This document shows, piece by piece, positions 7,329 to 17,001 of a stretch of DNA of 64,000 nucleotides. This stretch comes from JBKBKC01 sp046294265. GTDB lineage: Bacteria; Pseudomonadota; Alphaproteobacteria; Rhodobacterales; Rhodobacteraceae. The position numbers and the translations under genes are program-made. The notes below the pieces were generated by a model, which did not search any database, had not been told where the DNA came from, and saw only the letters and a program-made list of their open reading frames with translations. Location of the stretch: NCBI GenBank assembly GCA_046294265.1, contig JBKBKC010000004.1:186001-250000 (forward strand), written 5' to 3'. Positions within the stretch are counted from its first letter, which is position 1; each line of letters starts with the position of its first letter.

Positions 7329-8570
7329 ATGACACAGCTCGATCATAGCTTCATCGAAACCATGTTCCCGGCTCTGGGCAAGGGCACCGTGTTCCTCGAC
7401 AACGCGGGTGGTTCGCAGGTGGCCCGCCCCGTGGCGCAACGGGTGCATGATTATCTGCTGGGGGCGAACGTCCAGCTTGGCGCAAGCTATGGCGCGTCGG
7501 TAGATGCCGGGGCCAAGGTGGCCGAGGGCCGCAAGGCGCTGGCCCTTTTGATGAACGCCGAGCGCCCCGAGGAAATCGTGATGGGTGCCACATCGAGCCA
7601 GCTGTTCGACCAGTTGGCCCGCGCATTGGTGCAGCACTGGCAGCCGGGCGACGAGGTGATCGTGACCGGTTTTGACCATGAGGCCAACATCGGCCCCTGG
7701 CGCAAGCTGGCGGCGCAGGGGATCGTGGTTCGGGAATGGGCGCTGCGCCCGGGGGAATACATGCCCCGGCTGCAGGATTTGCAGGCGCTGATGACCGACC
7801 GCACGCGGCTGGTTGCGGTCACGCATGTGTCCAACATCTTCGGCTCGATCCTGCCGATCCGGCAGATCGCCGATGCGGTGCATGCGGGCGGCGCGATGAT
7901 CTGCGTGGACGGGGTGGCCTATGCGCCCCACCGCGCCGTCGATGTGCAGGCGCTGGGCGTCGATTTCTATGGCTTTTCGGTTTACAAGGTCTATGGCTCG
8001 CACCACGCGGCGCTTTATGGCCGGTATGACCTGCTGCGCCACAAGGCCGCCAACATCAACCACTTCATGTATGGCGAGGACAAGGTTCCGGCCAAGCTGG
8101 AACCGGGCAACCCGAACTACGAACTCGCCTATTCGTGCCTGGGGGTCGTGGACTACCTTGAAGGGTTTGCCCATGCCCATGGCATCAACGCCAGCGGCCG
8201 GACGGCCATCGAGGGGGCGTTCGCCCTGATCGCCGACCACGAAGAGGCGCTGTCAAAGCGGATGCTGGACTATCTGACCAGCCGCGATGACGTGACCATC
8301 CTGGGCGACACGGTGCCGGACAAGGCGCTGCGCGTGCCGACGATCGCCTTTGTGATCGACGGCCAGAACTCGGCCGATGTGGTCAAGGCCACCGATGCCA
8401 CCGGGATCGGCATCCGCTTCGGCGATTTCCATTCCAAGCGGCTGGTGACCAGCCTGAACCTGCCCAACCCCGATGGCGTGATCCGCGTCTCGGCGGTGCA
8501 TTACAACACGACCGAAGAACTCGACCGGCTGATCGAGCATCTGGAAAGCCTGCGCAGACAGGCCGCCTGA
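7329..8570 (+). CDS. Class V aminotransferase-fold PLP enzyme, cysteine-desulfurase-like but without the active-site Cys loop
   Basis: A 413-residue fold-type I PLP enzyme of the cysteine-desulfurase-like group. The N-terminal FLDNAGGSQV is a variant of the FLDNAATT motif, VTGFDHEANIGPW is the PLP-stacking His region, and the Schiff-base lysine is K220 in FSVYKVYGSHH. True SufS/IscS enzymes carry a catalytic Cys in a loop near the C-terminal domain; here the corresponding segment reads GIRFGDFHS, with no Cys. It is therefore probably not a sulfur-transferring desulfurase; a lyase, epimerase or kynureninase-like activity on an amino acid is more likely. It is the first gene of an operon with a polar amino acid importer and a hydantoinase. 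Confidence 0.8.
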   Translation: MTQLDHSFIETMFPALGKGTVFLDNAGGSQVARPVAQRVHDYLLGANVQLGASYGASVDAGAKVAEGRKALALLMNAERPEEIVMGATSSQLFDQLARALVQHWQPGDEVIVTGFDHEANIGPWRKLAAQGIVVREWALRPGEYMPRLQDLQALMTDRTRLVAVTHVSNIFGSILPIRQIADAVHAGGAMICVDGVAYAPHRAVDVQALGVDFYGFSVYKVYGSHHAALYGRYDLLRHKAANINHFMYGEDKVPAKLEPGNPNYELAYSCLGVVDYLEGFAHAHGINASGRTAIEGAFALIADHEEALSKRMLDYLTSRDDVTILGDTVPDKALRVPTIAFVIDGQNSADVVKATDATGIGIRFGDFHSKRLVTSLNLPNPDGVIRVSAVHYNTTEELDRLIEHLESLRRQAA

Positions 8571-8604
8571 CCCCACCCCCACCCCAACCAACAGGGATAC
8601 CACG

Positions 8605-9618
8605 ATGAAACATACGATGTATCTGACAACCGCTGTTTGCCTTGCCGGGTCCGGCGTGGCCTTTGCGGGTACGCTTGACGATGTAAAGGCGCGCGGCAAG
8701 GTGATCTGCGGCGTGACTCAGGGCGTGCCGGGCTTTTCCAACCCCGACGACAAGGGCAACTGGACCGGCTTCGACGTGGACATCTGCCGCGCCGTCGCCG
8801 CCGCCGTGCTGGGCAATGCCGATGCGGTGAAGTACACACCGCTGTCGAACACCGAACGCTTTACCGCGCTCCAGTCGGGCGAGGTTGACATCCTGTCGCG
8901 CACCACGACCCGCACGCTGAACCGCGATACCGCGCTGGGGCTGAACTTTGCGCCGACGGTGTTCTATGACGGGCAGGGCTTCATGGTGCGCGAATCCTCG
9001 GGCCTGAAGTCTGCGATGGAACTGAACGGCGCGGCCGTCTGCGTGTCAGCCGGATCAACGACCGAACTGAACCTCGCCGACTTCTTCACCGCGAACGGGA
9101 TGACCTACAACCCGGTCCGGTTCGAAAAGGCCGATGAGGTTCTGGCCGCCTATGACGCGGGCCGATGCGACGTCTATACCTCGGACCTGTCGGGGCTGGC
9201 CGCACGTCGTCTGGTGATGCAGAACCCGGCCGAGCATGTGATGCTGCCCGAAACGATCTCCAAGGAGCCGCTGGCCCCAGTCGTGCGGCATGGCGATGAC
9301 CAGTGGTTCGATGTGGTGACCTGGACGGTCTATGCCCTGATCGGGGCCGAGGAGATGGGCATCACCCAGGCGAACATCGCCGAGATGAAGGAAACCGGAA
9401 ACCCGGACGTGAAGCGGCTGCTGGGCGGCAGCGAAACCTCGATCGGCGAATGGCTGGGGCTGGACAATGATTGGGCGGTTCGCGCGCTGGGGGCTGTCGG
9501 CAACTATGGCGAGCTTTGGGCGCGCCACCTTGGGCCCGATACGCCCCTGAAGATCGAGCGCGGGCTGAACGAGCTTTATACCAACGGCGGCATCCAGTAC
9601 GCCCCGCCGATCAAGTAA
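8605..9618 (+). CDS. Amino acid ABC transporter substrate-binding protein (AapJ/BztA type)
   Basis: A 337-residue periplasmic binding protein. The signal peptide covers about residues 1-21 and ends VAFA-GT. The mature protein begins LDDVKARGKVICGV and carries the family motif GFDVDICRAVAAAVLG and the ligand loop LSRTTTRTLNRDT. AapJ/BztA proteins feed broad-range or acidic amino acid importers. Here it probably delivers an amino acid derivative handled by the PLP enzyme and hydantoinase of the same operon (inference). It lies 34 bases after the PLP gene and is followed, right after its stop, by a strong hairpin (9635-9657). Confidence 0.88.
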   Translation: MKHTMYLTTAVCLAGSGVAFAGTLDDVKARGKVICGVTQGVPGFSNPDDKGNWTGFDVDICRAVAAAVLGNADAVKYTPLSNTERFTALQSGEVDILSRTTTRTLNRDTALGLNFAPTVFYDGQGFMVRESSGLKSAMELNGAAVCVSAGSTTELNLADFFTANGMTYNPVRFEKADEVLAAYDAGRCDVYTSDLSGLAARRLVMQNPAEHVMLPETISKEPLAPVVRHGDDQWFDVVTWTVYALIGAEEMGITQANIAEMKETGNPDVKRLLGGSETSIGEWLGLDNDWAVRALGAVGNYGELWARHLGPDTPLKIERGLNELYTNGGIQYAPPIK

Positions 9619-9634
9619 GCTGTCAGCGGTTTTT

Positions 9635-9657
9635 CGGGCGGCCTGTCGGGCCGCCCG
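9635..9657 (+). terminator. Intercistronic hairpin after the binding-protein gene
   Basis: CGGGCGGCC-TGTCG-GGCCGCCCG is a perfect nine-base stem starting 17 bases after the binding-protein stop and 28 bases before the permease start. There is no T-run. Such hairpins protect the upstream mRNA and raise binding-protein output relative to permeases. The window has equivalents at 21354, 32342 and 39244. Confidence 0.65.
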
Positions 9658-9684
9658 GTCCCTCAGGAAGCGGGCTTTCGCATC

Positions 9685-10863
9685 ATGTCCGACACGCTGC
9701 AACCGCCGCGCGCAAAGGTCTTGACCCGGTCACGGGTGCGGGCGCTGGCCGTGCAGGCGGTGTTTCTGGGCGGGGTCGGATACGTTCTTTACTTCCTGTT
9801 CGCCAACACGATGGCGAACCTTGACCGGCAGGGCATCGCGTCGGGCTTCGGGTTCCTGAACACCCGCGCGGGGTTCGACGTGTCGTTGTCCTATATCCCG
9901 TTTTCCAGCGCCAACAGCTATGGCCGCGCCTACTGGGTGGCTGTCACGAATACGCTGGTGCTGTCGGGTCTGGGGATCGTGCTGGCGACGGTGCTGGGGT
10001 TCGGCCTCGGGCTGGCGCGGGTGTCGAAGAACTGGCTGATCTCGCGGCTGGCGACGGTCTATATCGAGATATTCCGCAATGTGCCGCTCTTGCTTCAATT
10101 GTTCTTCTGGTACTTCGCCCTGCTGCGCCAGTTGCCCGCACCCCGGGCCAGCGTGACCCTCGGCGACATGGCCTTCCTGAACAACCGGGGCCTCTATCTG
10201 CCGCGTCCTGTGGTCGATCAGGGCGGGGGCGCGATCCTGCTGGCCCTGCTGGCCGGGGTGCTGCTGGGCATCGTGATGCAGGTTCGCGCGCGGCGTCACC
10301 GCGACCGCACGGGAACCGGGCTGGCCGTCTGGCCGTGGTGGCTGGGGGGGCTGATCGGATTTCCGATGATCGCGGCCGTGCTGTCGGGAGCAACACCTTC
10401 GCTGGTGGTGCCGGAACTGACCGGCTTCAACTTTCAGGGCGGCATCCTCTTGTTGCCTGAAATGCTGGCGGCGCTGCTGGGCCTTGGGTTCTACATCTCG
10501 GCCGCCATCGGCGAGATCGTGCGCGCAGGGATCCAGGGCGTGGACCGCGGGCAGTATGAGGCGGCCTCGGCCCTTGGCCTTCGGCAGGGGGAGCGGATGC
10601 GGCTGGTGATCCTGCCGCAGGCGATGCGGATCATCATTCCGCCACTGGCCACGCAATACCTTTCGCTCGCCAAGAACACCTCGCTGGCCGCCGCAATCGC
10701 CTTCCCCGAGGTCATCAGCATCGTCGCGGGCACAACCATGACCCAGACCGGGCAGGCGGTGGAATCCATCATGCTGGCGATGCTGTTTTACATGACGGTC
10801 AGCCTGACCATCGCGGCGATCATGAATTTCCTGAACTACCGGGTGCTGCGCCATGGAAGCTAG
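9685..10863 (+). CDS. Amino acid ABC transporter permease (AapQ/BztB type)
   Basis: A 392-residue inner-membrane permease of the polar amino acid (HisM) family. An N-terminal membrane helix (VQAVFLGGVGYVLYFLF) is followed by a long external loop, which is typical of AapQ/BztB and makes them larger than HisM. The transport domain has the EAA-type motif GQYEAASALGLRQGERMRLVILPQ near residues 285-312 for contact with the ATPase. The last eleven bases overlap the next permease gene. It pairs with the next protein to form the heterodimeric channel. Confidence 0.88.
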   Translation: MSDTLQPPRAKVLTRSRVRALAVQAVFLGGVGYVLYFLFANTMANLDRQGIASGFGFLNTRAGFDVSLSYIPFSSANSYGRAYWVAVTNTLVLSGLGIVLATVLGFGLGLARVSKNWLISRLATVYIEIFRNVPLLLQLFFWYFALLRQLPAPRASVTLGDMAFLNNRGLYLPRPVVDQGGGAILLALLAGVLLGIVMQVRARRHRDRTGTGLAVWPWWLGGLIGFPMIAAVLSGATPSLVVPELTGFNFQGGILLLPEMLAALLGLGFYISAAIGEIVRAGIQGVDRGQYEAASALGLRQGERMRLVILPQAMRIIIPPLATQYLSLAKNTSLAAAIAFPEVISIVAGTTMTQTGQAVESIMLAMLFYMTVSLTIAAIMNFLNYRVLRHGS

Positions 10864-11934
10864 GCTTGCCCCGGATGCATCGATCACCCCGCTGGTCTGG
10901 GTGCGGCGGAACCTGTTTCCCGACTGGCGGCAGGGCCTGCTGACGATTCTGGTGCTGTTCCTGCTGGCGCGGTATCTGCCGCCCTTGTTCGCATGGCTTT
11001 TCACCGATGCCACATGGACCGGCACGCGGGATGATTGCGTGGCAGCGGGGGGTGCATGCTGGGCTTTTGTCGGCGCGCGCTGGGGGCAGTTCATCTATGG
11101 CTTCTACCCCGATGCGGAACGCTGGCGGGTCAATGTCGCATTCGCATTGCTGGTGGCGGGTCTGCTGCCACTGTTCCTGAGTGTCGTCCGGAACAAGGGT
11201 TGGATCATCCTCGGGCTGGTGACGGTCTATCCGGTGGTGGCCTTCTTCCTGCTCCATGGCGGGGTGTTCGGGCTGCCAGTGGTTGAAACCGCGCGCTGGG
11301 GCGGGTTCATGCTGACTTTGGTGGTTGCGATCACGGGGATGGTGGGGTCGCTGCCAATCGGCATCCTGCTGGCCCTCGGCCGCCGGTCGCGGATGCCCGC
11401 GATCCGCGTGTTCTGCACCGCCTTCATCGAACTGTTCCGTGCCGTGCCGCTGATCACTGTGCTGTTCATGGCGTCCGTCATGCTGCCCCTCTTCCTGCCG
11501 TCCGGCTTTACCCTCGACAAACTCTTGCGCGCACTGATCGGGGTCGCCGTGTTCAACGGCGCGCTGATGGCCGAGGTGGTGCGGGGCGGATTGCAGGCGA
11601 TCCCCAAGGGGCAATACGAAGCGGCGACGTCGCAGGGTATGGGATACTGGCGGATGATGGGCTTCATCATCCTGCCGCAGGCACTGCGGCTGGTTATTCC
11701 GGGTCTGGTCAACACCTGGGTCGCGATCATCAAGGACACGACGCTGGTGCTGATCATCGGCCTCTTCGACCTGTTGGGGATCGTGCAGGCCGGGGTGGCG
11801 GATGCCAACTGGCTGGCCTCGAATGTCACGAAGACCGGCTATGTCTTTGCGGGGCTGGGCTTCTGGATCCTGTGTTTCGGGCTCTCGCGCTGGTCAATGC
11901 GGCTGGAACGGCAGTTGGGCGGGCGGGCGGGACG

Positions 11935-11938
<4 letters not shown>
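10853..11938 (+). CDS. Amino acid ABC transporter permease (AapM/BztC type)
   Basis: The second permease, 361 residues. It has an N-terminal helix, a Cys-containing external loop (DDCVAAGGACW) as in AapM relatives, several further helices, and the ATPase-contact motif GQYEAATSQGMGYWRMMGF followed by ILPQALRLVIPG. Start and stop overlap the neighbouring genes (the stop and next start share ATGA), so stoichiometric translation is expected. Confidence 0.88.
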
Positions 11939-12678
<740 letters not shown>

Positions 12679-12683
12679 GGGAC

Positions 12684-13583
12684 ATGGCCCAATCCGCAGA
12701 AAAGCCTGCCATGACAGCCCCATCCAAACCCGTCACCGCCGCCGAGTTCCAGGCCCTGCTGGTGCAGGAGAGGGACAGGTTCACCCCCCGAATGCTGGAG
12801 GCGGGGGCCTATGTCGTCGAGAACCCCAAAGAGGTGGCCTTCAGTGCGGTGGCGGTGCTGGCGCAGCAGTCAGGCATCGCCACCACCAGTTTCGTGCGGC
12901 TGGCGCAGGCCATGGGGTTTTCGGGCTTTACCGAAATGCAGGCCCTGTTCCGCGAACCTTTGCGCGGGGCCTATCCCAGTTCGCTGGACGAACGCATCCG
13001 CCATTCACAGGGCGAACAGGTGATCCCTGACCCCAGCGATGTGGCCGCCATCGGGCGGTCATTTGCCCAGGCCAACATTGCGTCGCTGTCCCATCTGGCC
13101 GACCGGCTGGGCGCCATGCCGCTGGATGCCGCTATCGACCTGGTGCTGGGCGCGCGGACGGTGCATGTGATCGGGATCGACCGGTCGTTTGCGGTGGCAT
13201 CTTACCTGTCCTATGCGCTGAACCGGGCGGGTATCCAGAGTTTCCAGATCACCGGCCTGGGCAGCGCCATCGCCGATCACGCGGCCCTGATGGCGCCGGA
13301 CGACCTGCTGATCGCTATCAGCTTTCCGCCCTATGCCGCCGAAACTGTCGCCATCACCCGGCAGGTGCGCGACCAGGGAAACACGGTTCTGGCCATCACC
13401 AACAGCACGCTCAGCCCGATCACCGAAGGCGCGCGCGAGGTTCTGTTCGTCAACGATGCCGAACTACACGGCTTCCGGTCTCTGACCGCGCTGATGTCAC
13501 TGGTGCAAACGCTGATGATGGGCATCGCCTATCGCAAGCGGCAGGAGGTGGCCGGGTTCGACATCGACGAGATCAACGCCTGA
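12684..13583 (+). CDS. MurR/RpiR family transcriptional regulator
   Basis: A 299-residue regulator. The N-terminal HTH_6 domain (about residues 20-95) contains SAVAVLAQQSGIATTSFVRL, and a SIS sugar/phosphosugar-binding domain follows from about 140 (VHVIGIDRSFAVASYL, then LIAISFPPYAAETV). It sits inside the importer/hydantoinase operon, which is typical of RpiR regulators in Rhodobacterales that control amino acid or ureide catabolism. Its effector is unknown. The likely target is the TATAAT promoter region near 7236-7266 (inference). Confidence 0.88.
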   Translation: MAQSAEKPAMTAPSKPVTAAEFQALLVQERDRFTPRMLEAGAYVVENPKEVAFSAVAVLAQQSGIATTSFVRLAQAMGFSGFTEMQALFREPLRGAYPSSLDERIRHSQGEQVIPDPSDVAAIGRSFAQANIASLSHLADRLGAMPLDAAIDLVLGARTVHVIGIDRSFAVASYLSYALNRAGIQSFQITGLGSAIADHAALMAPDDLLIAISFPPYAAETVAITRQVRDQGNTVLAITNSTLSPITEGAREVLFVNDAELHGFRSLTALMSLVQTLMMGIAYRKRQEVAGFDIDEINA

Positions 13584-13595
13584 GGAGGGCCTGCC

Positions 13596-14996
13596 ATGAA
13601 CTTCGACCTGATCATCCGTGGCGGCACGGTGGCCACCGCGGCCGACGTGTTTCGCGCCGATCTGGCGGTCAGGGACGGCAGAATCGTGCAGATCGGGCTG
13701 GATCTGGGCGAAGCGCGTCAGGTGATCGACGCGACAGGGCGCTATGTGCTGCCCGGCGGGATCGACAGCCATGTTCATATCGCCCAACCCTCGGGCGACG
13801 GGATCGTCATGGCGGATGACTTTGCCTCGGGCACCCTGTCGGCGTTGATGGGGGGGAATACGACCGTCATGCCCTTCTGCCTGCCGGCCAAGGGGCAATC
13901 GCTGCGGGCGGCGCTGACCGACTATCACGCGCTGGCAACGGGGCGCTGCCATACCGATGTCGCCTTCCACATCATCATCACCGACCCCACCGATGCGGTG
14001 TTGGGGCAAGAGATTCCGGCGCTGGTGGCCGATGGCTATACCTCGTTCAAGGTGTTCATGACCTATGAGGGGCTGCGGCTGAACGATACCCAGATCCTGT
14101 CCACCATGGATGCGGCCCAAGGTGCCGGGGCCCTGGTGATGGTGCATTGCGAGAATGAGGATGTGATCCGCTTTCTGGTGGACCGGGCCGAACGTGGCGG
14201 CGACCTGGCGCCCGCAGCCCATGCCCGCACCCGCCCGGTGGCCGCCGAGCGCGAGGCGACGCACCGCGCCCTGTCGCTGGCGGAGGTGACGGAGGTGCCG
14301 GTGGTGATCGTCCACGTCTCGAACGGCGAGGCGATGGAAGAGATTGCCCGCGCCCGCGCGCGCGGTGCCCGCGTGGTGGGCGAAACCTGCCCGCAATACC
14401 TGGTGCTGACCGCCGCCGATCTGGAGGCGATGGACTGGAGCGGGGCGAAATACGTCTGCTCCCCCCCGCCCCGCACCACCGCCGATCAGGCCGCCTGCTG
14501 GCGCGGTATCCAGACCGGAGTGTTCGATCTGGTGTCGTCGGATCACTGCCCATTCAAGTATGATGACCCTCAGGGCAAGTTGAACCCGAGGGGCCGCACG
14601 TCCTTCCGGCATGTGCCCAATGGAATTCCGGGGGTGGAGACGCGCCTGCCGATCCTGTTTTCCGAAGGTGTCAGCAAGGGCCGGATCGATATCTGCAAGT
14701 TCGTGGCGTTGACCGCCACCAACCAGGCGAAAACCTATGGCCTTTACCCGCAGAAGGGCACCATCGCCATCGGATCGGACGCCGACCTGACGATCTGGGA
14801 CCCGCTGGTGGAACGGGTGATCCGACACGCCGATCTGCACGACGGATCGGACTACACGCCCTATGAGGGTTTTTCGGTCAAGGGCTGGCCCGTCGGTGTT
14901 GTATTGCGGGGTCGCGTGATGATGCTGGACGGGCGGCTGACCGGCGCAATAGGAGACGGTATGTACCTGACACGTGAACGGCCGCGATTTGGCTAA
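13596..14996 (+). CDS. hydA: Dihydropyrimidinase / D-hydantoinase
   Basis: A 466-residue cyclic amidohydrolase that opens dihydropyrimidine or 5-substituted hydantoin rings to N-carbamoyl amino acids. Metal ligands are visible: HVH in GGIDSHVHIA, the carboxylated lysine in TSFKVFMTYEG, histidines in MVHCENED and IVHVSNGEA, and the aspartate in SSDHCPF. The length fits the family. It is the last gene of the operon, 12 bases after the RpiR gene. No N-carbamoylase or hydantoin racemase is present in the window, so the product must be handled elsewhere, or the enzyme serves another cyclic amide. Classical pyrimidine degradation is possible, but no other pyd gene is nearby. Confidence 0.88.
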   Translation: MNFDLIIRGGTVATAADVFRADLAVRDGRIVQIGLDLGEARQVIDATGRYVLPGGIDSHVHIAQPSGDGIVMADDFASGTLSALMGGNTTVMPFCLPAKGQSLRAALTDYHALATGRCHTDVAFHIIITDPTDAVLGQEIPALVADGYTSFKVFMTYEGLRLNDTQILSTMDAAQGAGALVMVHCENEDVIRFLVDRAERGGDLAPAAHARTRPVAAEREATHRALSLAEVTEVPVVIVHVSNGEAMEEIARARARGARVVGETCPQYLVLTAADLEAMDWSGAKYVCSPPPRTTADQAACWRGIQTGVFDLVSSDHCPFKYDDPQGKLNPRGRTSFRHVPNGIPGVETRLPILFSEGVSKGRIDICKFVALTATNQAKTYGLYPQKGTIAIGSDADLTIWDPLVERVIRHADLHDGSDYTPYEGFSVKGWPVGVVLRGRVMMLDGRLTGAIGDGMYLTRERPRFG

Positions 14997-15129
14997 TGCC
15001 TGCGTTCCACCCGATCATTCAAGCTGCGAAACACGAGAGGGGGCTGCCCCGGCTCTGATGATGTGACCGCCCCCCGACGGCATCGCTGTGCCAAGGTGTG
15101 TCTGCGAGGATCCACACAGGAGGACGGTC

Positions 15130-15782
15130 ATGTTGGAGATTGCCACGGTCGGGCCCGAGCTGGCGAAGAATGTGTTTTCGGGCTCATGTGGCTGAAGCTT
15201 CCGGTCGAGCGGTGCTGCGCAAGAAGTTGCGACGGGATCAGGTGCGTGGCTTTTTCTGCCAGCTGCCGCGCCGCATCGTCGCGATGGAGGCCTGCGGCGG
15301 TGCCCACTACCGTGGCCGCGAGATCGGCACGCCGGGCCATGAGGTGCGGCTCATCCTGGCCGCTTACGTCAAGCCTTTCGTCAAGCGGCAGAGGCACGAT
15401 GGTGAGGAGGGCCGTGGCCGCGGTGCGGCCGCGTAAGCCGACGAACGACGCCGAGGCCATCTGCGAGGCCATCTGCAAGGCAGCGCTGAGGCCGACGATG
15501 CGTTTCGTGCCGGTGAAGAGTGAGGAAACCCAAGGGGCCGCGATGGTCCTGCGCATCCGCGAGCTTCCGATCCGGCAGCGAACGCCGCGCGACTGATCGC
15601 CATCGTCGGGGATCCGGAAAGCGGCTTTCCCTTGGAGGCGGAGATCGGCAAGCTTGATGCCGAGGTCGCCCGTCGCGCCAAGGGGAACGCGCTGGCCCGG
15701 TGGCTCATGACGGTGCCGGGCATCGGGCCGCTCATCGCCACGGCCATTGCGGTTCTGGCCCCGCCGCCCGAGAGCAACGGCC
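15130..15782 (+). pseudogene. IS110-family transposase relic
   Basis: A start with a good ribosome site (AGGAGGACGGTC before ATG 15130) opens MLEIATVGPELAKNVF, the IS110/IS1111 N-terminus. The match then jumps frame several times: VLRKKLRRDQV, VAMEACGGAHY, AAYVKPFVKRQ, AALRPTMRFVPVKSEETQGA, and in another frame EIGKLDAEVARRAK and MTVPGIGPLIATAI. Segments expected after RQR and after SGFP are deleted. The relic stops at LAPPPES where the convergent IS630 gene begins, so IS630 probably inserted into it or a deletion joined them. A perfect 12-bp tandem duplication lies at 15453-15476. Not functional. Confidence 0.8.
15453..15476 (+). repeat. 12-bp perfect tandem duplication in the IS110 relic
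   Basis: GAGGCCATCTGC occurs twice in direct succession. It adds four residues (second EAIC) to the normally continuous AEAICEAALRPTMRF segment of the transposase. Confidence 0.85.
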
Positions 15783-16882
15783 TTAGCTTTTGACCGTTTT
15801 TGCGTGGTCTCTGGTGGTGATGGATTGGACGGTGTCGATGTCGTTTGCGAAGAAGTTGCAGGCGTCGCAGGTCTCGAAGACGGAGATGGCGAGGCGGTTG
15901 GCGCGAAGGTAGGCCCGGACGTTTTCGATCGGGTTGAGTTCCGGGGCGCAGGATGGAAGGCGCAGGATGGAAGGCGGAGGGTGGAAGTGGCAGGAGGGTG
16001 ATGGTGTCGGGGACGCACAGTGTCTTTGGGCCATGCCACCCGGCCCCGTCGAGGACGGGAACGGCGTGCGCATCCTCGGCCACGGTTCGGGAGATCTCGG
16101 CGAGATGGGCGTTCATCGCAGCCGTGTCGGCGTGGGGCAGGACCAGCGCGGCGGTGGTGCCGCGCGCAGGGCAGACGGCGCCGAAGATGTCGGCGGAAGT
16201 GTCGCGGGTATCCCGGGGGGTGCGCGGGCGGCTGCCGCGCGGCGCCCGGATACGGGTCAGCGTGCCCTGCTGGCCAACGCGCGCTTCATCTGGAAACCAG
16301 ACCTCCAATGGCATGCCGCGGGCGTTCTCCGGCAGGGCCTCGGCGACCGTCACAGCGAAGTTTTTTGAACGCCGACGGGGCCTTGGCATCGGATCTCGGG
16401 TGCTGCGGGCGCACCGAGAGGCGGCGAAAGCCCAAGCTGGCCAGCTGCTTGCCCACGGTGCGCTCGTGCATCGTCACGCCGAAGTGCGCCTCGATCCTGC
16501 GCTTGAGGTCAACGCGCCGCCAGCGCACCACCCCGTGCACGGCAGGGCCGGGACCCTCACGTAGCATCTGTGCCAGTTCCGCCTTCTGGTCAGGGCTCAG
16601 CCGCGGCGCGGGTCCGGCCAAGCGGCGGTCGGGCAGCCCCACCAGCCCGGCGGCGGTGTAGCGATGGACCCGATCGCGCAACGTCTGCCGGTCCATCCCG
16701 CAGGTCTCGGCGGCGGTCTTGCGGTCCGCCCCCTCCAGCACCAACGCAATCGCCAGCATGCGCCGCGCCGCCTTCGCATCCGTCGTCTTCGCCGCCGCAG
16801 CCCGAAGCTCACGCGCCGAAAGTTCTGTCCGCGTGATCGCAACCGCCATCCAGCCCTCCGTGCTGCGACGACATTGAATCAC
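15783..16882 (-). pseudogene. IS630-family transposase, frameshifted and degenerate
   Basis: The N-terminal part (from 16882) has the helix-turn-helix region AAETCGMDRQTLRDRVHRY and runs to SDAKAPSAFKKL. The continuation (NFAVTVAEALPENARG, FPDEARVGQQG with the first DDE aspartate, VPVLDGAGWH with the second) lies one base further on, the switch falling at a run of six A near 16366. IS630 elements often join two frames at such a run. A second break, caused by a 14-bp repeat expansion at 15946-15987, separates LLPLPPS from APELNPIENV, which carries the DDE glutamate. A further stretch (DACNFFAND) has lost about ten residues. Without the second break the element might have used frameshifting; as it stands it is dead. 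Confidence 0.82.
15946..15987 (+). repeat. 14-bp tandem repeat inside the IS630 transposase
   Basis: GCGCAGGATGGAAG occurs twice perfectly (15946-15959, 15960-15973), followed by a third copy with two changes (15974-15987). The added 28 bases shift the transposase frame just before the catalytic glutamate. Confidence 0.85.
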
Positions 16883-16944
16883 AGCACAAAGCCGAAGGGT
16901 ATCCTGCGAGAGCCACAGCCCGAGGCCGCTGGTATAACATGAGC

Positions 16945-16972
16945 ACCTGACCGGAACAGAACCGGTGCAGGT
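16945..16972 (-). terminator. Imperfect hairpin downstream of the nine-gene operon
   Basis: ACCTG and CCGG pair with CCGG and CAGGT around a six-base loop, with one small internal mismatch. It lies 30 bases past the stop of the last operon gene. There is no clear T-run, so the assignment as terminator is tentative. Confidence 0.3.
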
Positions 16973-17001
16973 CTATATCAACATGACCTGCTCAAGAAGA
17001 T

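Noticed and set aside
16360..16372. A AAA AAC slippery heptamer in IS630 read as a -1 frameshift site
   Set aside because: The heptamer phase belongs to the second frame, not the first; joining the frames needs +1 (or -2), so classical -1 slippage does not apply.
16886..17001. Possible continuation of the IS110 gene beyond the IS630
   Set aside because: No IS110-type coding sequence could be recognised there, so a simple insertion with both halves preserved is not supported.
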